Under the pieces are notes generated by a model. That model was given only the letters and a program-made list of their open reading frames with translations, was not told where the DNA came from and ran no database searches. 6,250 nucleotides of DNA, from positions 1 through 6,250 of the forward strand of contig DASXIW010000143.1 in assembly GCA_036497785.1 (NCBI GenBank). Reading direction: 5' to 3'. The stretch is from DASXIW01 sp036497785. GTDB taxonomy: Bacteria > Pseudomonadota > Alphaproteobacteria > Acetobacterales > Acetobacteraceae. Position 1 is the first letter of the stretch. Each line of letters begins with the position of its first letter. The position numbers and the translations under genes were made by a program. Shown here one piece after another: positions 1 through 5,326 of the stretch.

Positions 1-120
1 GGTCGCGATCGACAGGGTCATGACAGCAATTCCATTCCAGGATGCACGCCTGGTCCTCGGTTTGAATGCCCCGGCGCTTGCGGCCCGGGCATCGGGGGCT
101 GGAACATTACCGGCGCGCAT
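1..120 (-). CDS. N-terminal fragment of an exported protein downstream of lptD, probably the SurA-type periplasmic chaperone/PPIase
   Basis: An open frame begins at an ATG at 120-118, 30 nt after the lptD stop, and stays open for 40 codons to the window edge, so the 3' part is missing. The visible residues hold a basic stretch around positions 20-26 (KPRTRRA), then a hydrophobic run starting near residue 31 (IAVMTLSIA) that looks like the beginning of a signal peptide h-region. No catalytic or parvulin domain is in view. The SurA call rests on position: in many alphaproteobacteria surA, which chaperones LptD and other outer-membrane proteins, directly follows lptD. The start is uncertain. No good Shine-Dalgarno precedes the ATG at 120, and the in-frame ATG at 21-19 has a GGA about 11 nt upstream and could be the true start with a shorter n-region. 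The TRRASWN stretch is not a proper Tat motif because it lacks the usual F-L-K. Confidence 0.4.
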   Translation of the reverse strand, partial: MRAGNVPAPDARAASAGAFKPRTRRASWNGIAVMTLSIAT

Positions 121-150
121 CGTGCCGGAACAACATGTTCGCTCAATAGG

Positions 151-2586
151 TTAGCTCGCGTTGAAGCCGATTTCGCCAACGGTCTTGAACGTGATCTGGA
201 ACAGGATCGTCGTGGCGCCGCTATCGTTATCGAGAGACGTATAGCGCCGATAGAAGCGCACGTCGAAGGTGAAGCACTCGTCGTCATAGCCGGCGTCCAC
301 CCCGGCCGAGGCCATCTTGCCCGTGCCCAACTCCCGCGTGCCGGAAATGCCGAAATGCCAGGGGGCGTGGGTGGTGTTCAGCCCAAGGGTCAGTTCGTTG
401 CGCGGGGTGGTCAGCGCGGTATTGGGCGTGGTGGGAGGAAAATCGAACATCGTGTAGGGGTTGTTGAAGGTGTAGAGATAGCCGCCGCTGACCTTCAGAT
501 ATTGCGGCCCGGCGGTGGCAATGGCGTCGACGAAGCGCACATTGAAATTGTTGTGGTCGAAGCGCTGGCGAGAGGTGAAGTCGAAATACTGGTTGGGCGT
601 GTAGGAAATGTGGCTGACGATGTCGGTCGCCGTGTTGCGCAGCCCCGATCCCACCGCGAAGGCAGTATCTGGCTGCAGCCGGTAACCCTGCCCCACCAGC
701 CCGTCGATCGACGCGCCGCGGGGGAACACCCAGTTGGCATGCAGCGCGACGTTGGCGCGCGTGCCGCCTTCCAGACGGTCCATGCCGGAGAAGCGATTCA
801 ACGAGAACAGCGTGGCGTCGGTGAATTCCTGGTCGAGCGCGTCCTCGTTCGGAATATTCGTGTTGGTGTAGCTGCTCCCGCGTGGTGCCACGATCACCTG
901 TGCGATCGGCTCGATGGTCTGGGTGCCCCAGGCCCCGGCGCTGCGCACGAAGGGCCAGTTCAGCTTCACCGAGGCGCTCACCATCCCCTGGGCGGATTGC
1001 GCATCCGCGATGGGGCTGAAATTGGGTTGCATGTCCAGCCCATGGGCGGAATAGGCGGCGGCGTCCTCGTGCAGGGTGAACATCCACTTGTCGCCCAGCG
1101 GGCCGTTGAACGGCCGGTCCCAGCTGGTGCTGAGACTGACGCGCTGGTCGCTCGTGCCCTGGTAGCGCAGCACGTTGAAGGCGCCCGCGTCCACCGTGGT
1201 GCGGCCGCCCAGAGCGTCGGGCTGGCCGGTAAAGCTGTATTCGTAGTGCGGCAGGACATAGGGAACCTTTTCCTGCGACACACTGGTGGTCAGCCCTTGA
1301 TAGGCGCTGGTTTCGAGCCGCGAATAGGCGCCCTGTCCGAAGCCCTCAAGATAGAGCGTGCTGGTCAGCACCGTCTGCGCGCCGGCGATGCGGAAGTCGT
1401 TGATATACTTCTCGGAGCTGGCGCGGTTGATGTTGAAGCCCCAGCGCCAAGTGTCGTCGAGGTTGAAAACGCCCTGGCTGAAGATATGTCCGGCCGGTCC
1501 CTGATAGGCGGCGGCCGACGCATTGATGGTCACTGTGCCGTCGTTGAAGCGGCGGCGGTATTGCAGGAACACCCCCGCGGTCTTGGTGGCGACGATCGGG
1601 GAGATTGTGGCGTCGGACTGGCCGTCGATCACCCAGTAATAGGGAACCTGCAGGAAGGCACCGATATGCGTGCTGTAGCCGAAGCTGGGCACCAGTATCC
1701 CGCTGGCGCGCTTCTGTGATGGATCGGGGTGGCTCAGATAGGGCGTGTAGAGCACCGGGATGCCGTACATCTCCACCACGGCGTCATGGTACTCGATCAT
1801 CTTGTGCTCGACATCCTGCACCGCGCTGCGGGCACGAATATCCCATAGCGGAGGCGCGTTCGGATTCTTGACGCAGAGGTTGCAGGTGGAATAGACGGCG
1901 CGGCTCAGCTCGTTGATCTCGGCATCGGTGCGCCGCGCCCCGTTGGCCGCCAGCCGTCCGTTTTGGGCGAGCAGCGCGCGCATCCCGGTCATCACCCCGT
2001 CCTTCATGCCGCCGGTCAGCTCGGCATAATCGGAGAACACGGTCTGCCCATTCGGGTCCAACAGCACCACATGGCCGGTGGCGGCCGCCACGTCCGTGTT
2101 GCGGTTGTACGTCACCTTGTCGGCCAGCAGGATCCGGTCGTTCTGCCAGAACTCGACGTGGCCGGTCAGGGTGACGATTCCCAGGTCGCGGTCATAGGTC
2201 GCGGTGTCGGCCTGATAATAAACCGGCTGGTCGCGGCGGAGGGGCACTGTGGGGCCAACCTTGCCGGGCGGCGGCCCCGAGGACGCGGGTGCAGGCGCGG
2301 CAACTGGCGCCGCTGCCGCTGGCGCCGTGGGCGGTGGCGTGGGCGCGGATGTGGGCGCCGGACCGGCGTTGGCGCCGGGCGTGGTCACGCCTGCTTGCTG
2401 CGCTCGCGCGGCGGGCGCAAGGGTAGCCAGCGTCACCAGCCCCATGATGGTGCAGCACGCCATGACCGTGGCCACGCCCGCAATGGGCCGCGCCAGATTT
2501 GGCGCGGCCCAATTGCTCGCCAGTCGCCTTGGCGGGATATTCCCCGCAGTGCGGTGTTGCTGCCTTCCGTGTCGTCGTTTGGCCAT
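151..2586 (-). CDS. lptD: LPS-assembly protein LptD (outer-membrane LPS translocon)
   Basis: LptD is the outer-membrane beta-barrel that, with the lipoprotein LptE, receives LPS from the LptA bridge and inserts it into the outer leaflet. The product has 811 residues, normal for the family. Seen in order: a long basic n-region and signal peptide with likely cleavage after ARA at residue 62; an Ala/Pro-rich linker (about 70-115); an OstA/LptA-like beta-jellyroll domain (about 122-230); the alphaproteobacterial YSTCNLC motif (C235, C238); the conserved block with GIPVLYTPYLSHPDPSQKR (275-293) and SGILVPSFGYS (295-305); then the barrel to a C-terminus ending IGFNAS. The only other cysteine in the mature protein is C771. 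The start is the ATG at 2586, 2 nt after the lptG stop, with GGAAG at 2597-2601 as a distant Shine-Dalgarno, so translation is probably coupled to lptG. The frame is open up to 3057, but that part lies over lptG coding sequence and is not LptD. The stop is TAA at 151-153. Confidence 0.96.
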   Translation of the reverse strand: MAKRRHGRQQHRTAGNIPPRRLASNWAAPNLARPIAGVATVMACCTIMGLVTLATLAPAARAQQAGVTTPGANAGPAPTSAPTPPPTAPAAAAPVAAPAPASSGPPPGKVGPTVPLRRDQPVYYQADTATYDRDLGIVTLTGHVEFWQNDRILLADKVTYNRNTDVAAATGHVVLLDPNGQTVFSDYAELTGGMKDGVMTGMRALLAQNGRLAANGARRTDAEINELSRAVYSTCNLCVKNPNAPPLWDIRARSAVQDVEHKMIEYHDAVVEMYGIPVLYTPYLSHPDPSQKRASGILVPSFGYSTHIGAFLQVPYYWVIDGQSDATISPIVATKTAGVFLQYRRRFNDGTVTINASAAAYQGPAGHIFSQGVFNLDDTWRWGFNINRASSEKYINDFRIAGAQTVLTSTLYLEGFGQGAYSRLETSAYQGLTTSVSQEKVPYVLPHYEYSFTGQPDALGGRTTVDAGAFNVLRYQGTSDQRVSLSTSWDRPFNGPLGDKWMFTLHEDAAAYSAHGLDMQPNFSPIADAQSAQGMVSASVKLNWPFVRSAGAWGTQTIEPIAQVIVAPRGSSYTNTNIPNEDALDQEFTDATLFSLNRFSGMDRLEGGTRANVALHANWVFPRGASIDGLVGQGYRLQPDTAFAVGSGLRNTATDIVSHISYTPNQYFDFTSRQRFDHNNFNVRFVDAIATAGPQYLKVSGGYLYTFNNPYTMFDFPPTTPNTALTTPRNELTLGLNTTHAPWHFGISGTRELGTGKMASAGVDAGYDDECFTFDVRFYRRYTSLDNDSGATTILFQITFKTVGEIGFNAS

Positions 2587-2588
2587 GC

Positions 2589-3698
2589 TCAGCCGTCTTC
2601 CAGATGCAGCAGCAGCGCCACGGACAGCAGCAATCCGGCCGCGGCAGGGGCCCAGGCGGCCAGCACCGGCGGTAGTGCGCCGGACTGGCCGAATTCCTCG
2701 GCGATCTTGGTGGTCATGAACAGCAGGAAACCTGCCGCGACACCGCTGCCGATCATCACCCCCACGCCGCCACGCCGCGTGGCGCGCATGGAGAAACCGG
2801 CGGATAGCAGTGCCATGGTACCGGCCAGCAGCGGCAGGGCAAGCAGCGTCTGGAACTCCAGCCGGTGTCGGATAGAGGAGAAGCCGGAGCGGTCCAGCAG
2901 CCGGATGAAGCCCGGCAAGGCCCAGACCGAGAAGGTGTCGGGCGCGGCGAAGCTCTGCTGCACCCGCTCCACCGTCATGTTGGTGGACAGGTCGACCTGG
3001 CGCGGCTGCTCGGGCTGATGGCCCGGCGTAATGCTGCGCGCGTTGTCCAGCACCCATGCGCCGTCGCCCAGCACCGCCCGACTCGCCTCGATGCGCTGCA
3101 GCAGATGATCGTCCGGCCCCAGCCGGAACACGCTAACGCCGCTTGCATTCAGCACGCCGGATTTCAGCTCCACGCCGGTGGCGTGCAGGATGGCCACGCC
3201 GCGCGGCGACAAGACAGGATCGGCTTGGCGCAGCCATAGCTGTCCGCCGGTCAGCAGCGGGGCCGAGCTACCCTTCAGATAGGTGTTGTCCATCGCCTCC
3301 GCCCCCGCGCGCATAGCCGCGGAAAGCGGGCTGATCGCCGCAGTGGCGAAGGCGCCCAGCGCGATGGCGCATGCCACCGGGGCGGCCAGAAACTGCCAGG
3401 CGGACACCCCGGCCGCCCGCGCCACGATCAGCTCGGAAGACCGGGTCAATCGCCAGAACGCCATGATACCACCCAGCAGCACGGCGAAAGGCAGGATCTG
3501 CATGGCGTTCCACGGCGCATGCAGGGCGGCGATCTCGGACACCCTGCCGAATGTCGCCTCCGGCCGGGTGGCGGAGCGACGCAGCAGCTCGATGAAGTCG
3601 AACAGCTCCACCAGCGCAGTCAGCGCGGCCAGCATCGACATCATGGCAAAGGAGAAGACCCGCGCCACATACAGCGAAAGGGTGATCGCGACCGGCAT
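2589..3698 (-). CDS. lptG: LPS export ABC transporter permease LptG
   Basis: LptG is one of two YjgP/YjgQ-family permeases that, with LptF and the ATPase dimer LptB2, extract LPS from the inner membrane and pass it to LptC/LptA. The 369 residues match the usual length. Likely membrane segments are about 13-35, 62-84, 101-122, 283-303, 311-331 and 343-364. A periplasmic jellyroll domain lies between segments 3 and 4 (about 125-275). The cytoplasmic coupling motif after segment 2 is clear (RLTRSSELIVARAAGVS, 83-99). The N-terminal pattern ITLSLYVARVF ending in FDFIELLRR is typical of LptG. An alternative is its paralogue LptF, but the placement directly before lptD and the SELIVARAAGVS form favour LptG. 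The ATG at 3698 is fixed by an in-frame TGA only four codons upstream (3710-3708). It lacks a well-placed Shine-Dalgarno, unlike a small reading frame just before it. The stop TGA (2591-2589) lies 2 nt from the lptD start. Confidence 0.95.
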   Translation of the reverse strand: MPVAITLSLYVARVFSFAMMSMLAALTALVELFDFIELLRRSATRPEATFGRVSEIAALHAPWNAMQILPFAVLLGGIMAFWRLTRSSELIVARAAGVSAWQFLAAPVACAIALGAFATAAISPLSAAMRAGAEAMDNTYLKGSSAPLLTGGQLWLRQADPVLSPRGVAILHATGVELKSGVLNASGVSVFRLGPDDHLLQRIEASRAVLGDGAWVLDNARSITPGHQPEQPRQVDLSTNMTVERVQQSFAAPDTFSVWALPGFIRLLDRSGFSSIRHRLEFQTLLALPLLAGTMALLSAGFSMRATRRGGVGVMIGSGVAAGFLLFMTTKIAEEFGQSGALPPVLAAWAPAAAGLLLSVALLLHLEDG

Positions 3699-3702
3699 GA
3701 GG

Positions 3703-3750
3703 CTACGTCATCCGGCGAGGCGGGTGGCGGGGAATCCGCATGGTGGGCAA
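3703..3750 (-). other. Candidate leader reading frame (12 or 15 codons) directly upstream of lptG
   Basis: A short frame can start at TTG 3750-3748, 5 nt after a perfect Shine-Dalgarno, or at ATG 3741-3739, 14 nt after it. Both are in the same frame and end at TAG 3705-3703. The product would be MPTMRIPRHPPRRMT or the shorter MRIPRHPPRRMT. The stop lies 4 nt before the lptG ATG, a spacing that allows re-initiation. The frame is not that of lptG. The peptide is rich in Arg and Pro, including a PPRR run, which could slow ribosomes. No homologue is recognised. Translation is inferred only from the Shine-Dalgarno and the spacing, and a chance frame of this length is quite possible. Confidence 0.3.
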
Positions 3751-3755
3751 GCTTG

Positions 3756-3762
3756 CTCCTTA
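3756..3762 (-). promoter_or_regulatory. Strong Shine-Dalgarno (TAAGGAG) in the lptG leader
   Basis: On the minus strand TAAGGAG is a seven-base match to the anti-Shine-Dalgarno. It is too far from the lptG ATG (57 nt between) to serve it directly. The usable starts next to it, TTG at 3750 and ATG at 3741, open a frame that stops before lptG. No start codon in the lptG frame lies between this site and the in-frame TGA at 3710. Confidence 0.5.
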
Positions 3763-3774
3763 CTGGCAGGCCGC

Positions 3775-3803
3775 ATCCTACAAGCCGGCGGGCGCCGCGC
3801 CAA
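3775..3803 (-). promoter_or_regulatory. Possible sigma-70-type promoter for lptG-lptD
   Basis: On the minus strand TTGGCG (3803-3798) and TAGGAT (3780-3775) are separated by exactly 17 nt. They match the -35 and -10 consensus at roughly four positions each. Transcription would start near 3768, just before the Shine-Dalgarno at 3762-3756, giving a leader of about 70 nt before lptG. The arrangement is coherent, but weak matches are common in GC-rich DNA. Confidence 0.3.
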
Positions 3804-3817
3804 ACCGCAATCGCAGT

Positions 3818-5257
3818 TCAGTTCACTGGCGGCAGAACCTTGCCCGGGTTCATCAGCCCCGACGGGTCGATGGCATGCTTGATCCGCTGCATCAGCGCCA
3901 GCTCCGCGCCGCCGCGCCAGCCCGGCATCATGTAGGGCTTCAGCTTGCCGACCCCGTGCTCGGCCGAGAAACTGCCGTCCAGATCGCGCACCACCTCGCC
4001 CACGGCATCCATCATTTCGTGGTCGCGGGCCAGGAAGGCCGCGGCGTCCATGTCGGTCGGTTGCTCAAGGTTGAAGTGGATGTTGCCGTCGCCCATGTGG
4101 CCGAACGCCACCACCCGCACCCCTGGCATCAGCGACTCGCATGCTGCCGTGGCCCGCGCAATCAACTCCGGCACGCGCGAGACGGGAACGGACACGTCGT
4201 TCTTCACGCTTGCCCCTTCCAGCTTCTGCGCCTCCGAATGCCCCTCGCGCAGCTTCCACAACGCCGCGCGCTGGGCGGCGCTCTCGGCGATCACCGCGTC
4301 CTGAACCTCGCCCGCTTCCAGGGCCGTCTCCAGCACCTGCTCCAGCATTCCGCGCAGCCCGGCCCCGGGGCGGGGCGTCGCCAGTTCCACAAGCGCGTAA
4401 TGCGGCGAAGCCTCAGCCAGCGGCAGCACGGCGCCCGGAATGTGGCGCAGGGTAAACGTCATGCCCATGCCGCCCATATATTCGAAGGCCTGCACGGCGG
4501 CGGCATCGTGGCGGTGAAAGCGGCCGAACAGCGCAAGTGCGGCCTCGGGCGAGGCGACCGCGCACAGCGCCACCTCGGTCTCCACCGGCCGGGGTACCAG
4601 TTTCAGCACCGCCGCCGTGATAATGCCCAGTGTGCCCTCGGCCCCCACGAATAACTGGCGCAGGCAATACCCGGTATTGTCCTTGCGCAGCCGCCGCAGC
4701 CCGTTCCAGATCTGCCCGTCCGGCAACACCACCTCCAGCCCCAGCACCATGTCGCGCGCATTGCCGTAGCGCACCGTGTTGTTGCCGCCGGCATTGGTGG
4801 ACAGGATGCCGCCCAACTGCGCCGTGCCCTCCGACCCGATTGACAGGGGCAACAGGCACCCCGCCGCCTCGGCTGCGTCCTGCGCTGCCTTCAGCGTCAT
4901 GCCGGCTTCGACCGTCATGGTCATGTCGATCGGATCTATGCCGCGCAGCGCGTTCATGCGTGCCAGGCTCACCACCAGTTCGCTGCCATCCTCCGCCGGC
5001 ACCGCGCCCCCCACCATTGAGGTGTTGCCTCCCTGGGGCACCAGTGACACACCGGCGGCCGCACAAAGCCGCACCACCTCGGCCAATGCTGCCGTGCTTG
5101 CCGGACGAACCACCGCCGCTGTGCGCCCCTGATAAAGCTGCCGCCAATCCTCGGTGTAAGGCGCGATATCGGACGCCTCGGTCAACAGGCCGCGCGACCC
5201 GACGGCGCGACGCAGGGCCGCGAGCAATCCCTCGGGCATGGTGGCGATATGAGACAT
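3818..5257 (-). CDS. FAD-linked 2-hydroxyacid dehydrogenase, D-2-hydroxyglutarate/D-lactate dehydrogenase-like
   Basis: This is a 479-residue flavoenzyme with an N-terminal FAD-binding PCMH domain (about 45-225) and a C-terminal FAD-oxidase/GlcD-type domain (about 230-476), expected in the cytoplasm since no signal peptide is visible. FAD-contact motifs are PQGGNTSMVGG (74-84), GSEGTAQLGGILSTNAGG (141-158), KDNTGY (192-197) and GAEGTLGIIT (205-214). Residues matching the metal and substrate site of D-2-hydroxyglutarate dehydrogenases are present: R337, K352, H387 and H394 in GHMGDGNIHFN, N396, and E433-H434 in SAEHGVGK. The C-terminus has the family signature DPSGLMNPGKVL. Such enzymes oxidise a D-2-hydroxyacid to the 2-oxoacid and often pass electrons to electron-transfer flavoprotein. 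D-lactate or glycolate remain possible substrates, so no symbol is given. The ATG at 5257 has an excellent GGAGG 7 nt upstream. It follows sua5 by 57 nt and may be partly co-transcribed. Confidence 0.9.
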   Translation of the reverse strand: MSHIATMPEGLLAALRRAVGSRGLLTEASDIAPYTEDWRQLYQGRTAAVVRPASTAALAEVVRLCAAAGVSLVPQGGNTSMVGGAVPAEDGSELVVSLARMNALRGIDPIDMTMTVEAGMTLKAAQDAAEAAGCLLPLSIGSEGTAQLGGILSTNAGGNNTVRYGNARDMVLGLEVVLPDGQIWNGLRRLRKDNTGYCLRQLFVGAEGTLGIITAAVLKLVPRPVETEVALCAVASPEAALALFGRFHRHDAAAVQAFEYMGGMGMTFTLRHIPGAVLPLAEASPHYALVELATPRPGAGLRGMLEQVLETALEAGEVQDAVIAESAAQRAALWKLREGHSEAQKLEGASVKNDVSVPVSRVPELIARATAACESLMPGVRVVAFGHMGDGNIHFNLEQPTDMDAAAFLARDHEMMDAVGEVVRDLDGSFSAEHGVGKLKPYMMPGWRGGAELALMQRIKHAIDPSGLMNPGKVLPPVN

Positions 5258-5264
5258 GGTGATT

Positions 5265-5269
5265 CCTCC
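5265..5269 (-). promoter_or_regulatory. Shine-Dalgarno fixing the start of the FAD-linked dehydrogenase
   Basis: GGAGG on the minus strand sits 7 nt before the ATG at 5257. This is ideal spacing and supports that start over the in-frame ATG at codon 7. Confidence 0.7.
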
Positions 5270-5276
5270 ACCACGC

Positions 5277-5304
5277 AGCCTATCGCCGGGGCGCGTCAGG
5301 TCAA
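5277..5304 (-). promoter_or_regulatory. Possible promoter between sua5 and the FAD-linked dehydrogenase
   Basis: On the minus strand TTGACC (5304-5299), a five-of-six match to the -35 consensus, is followed after 16 nt by TAGGCT (5282-5277), a poor -10. Transcription would start near 5270, leaving a very short leader that begins at the Shine-Dalgarno. The weak -10 and the short leader keep confidence low. Confidence 0.22.
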
Positions 5305-5306
5305 TG

Positions 5307-5326
5307 CGGGGGCTTCATCGCCCCCG
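5307..5326 (-). repeat. Perfect 7-bp GC inverted repeat (hairpin) over the sua5 stop codon
   Basis: CGGGGGC at 5307-5313 and GCCCCCG at 5320-5326 pair perfectly around a 6-nt loop that contains the sua5 TGA (5317-5315). In the mRNA this is an all-GC stem. No T-tract follows on the transcribed side, so it is not a standard intrinsic terminator. It could protect the sua5 3' end, attenuate read-through into the next gene, or be chance in GC-rich sequence. Confidence 0.4.

Noticed and set aside
128..140. GAACA-ACA-TGTTC dyad in the lptD to downstream-gene gap, resembling a Gram-positive LexA box
   Set aside because: The spacing between GAAC and GTTC is one base longer than in that box, alphaproteobacterial LexA sites are GTTC direct repeats instead, and the site lies inside an apparent operon.
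355..1719. A 454-codon open frame on the plus strand opposite lptD
   Set aside because: It runs antisense through clearly conserved LptD coding sequence, has no family-like motif, and long antisense frames are expected in GC-rich genes with strong third-position bias.
1963..3018. A 351-codon plus-strand frame opposite lptD and lptG
   Set aside because: It crosses the lptG-lptD junction antisense, is low-complexity and Arg/Gly-rich in its middle, and has no recognisable domain.
2587..3057. A possible 157-residue N-terminal extension of LptD
   Set aside because: The frame is open, but the DNA encodes the C-terminal half of LptG in another frame. The translated extension is Arg/Ala-rich without domain character, and the ATG at 2586 is followed by a proper signal peptide.
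3748..3757. GCAAGCTTGC-type palindrome in the lptG leader as an operator or terminator
   Set aside because: The 10-bp perfect dyad at about this position has no loop to form an RNA hairpin, no T-tract follows, and a single short palindrome is weak evidence for an operator.
3708..3776. A 22-codon frame from ATG 3776 in the lptG frame
   Set aside because: It stops at TGA 3710-3708, so it cannot extend LptG. Its ATG overlaps the candidate -10 hexamer and has no Shine-Dalgarno.
4630..5262. A 210-codon plus-strand frame opposite the FAD-linked dehydrogenase
   Set aside because: It is Pro/Arg/Ala low-complexity, antisense to a gene with intact catalytic motifs, and typical of a shadow frame.
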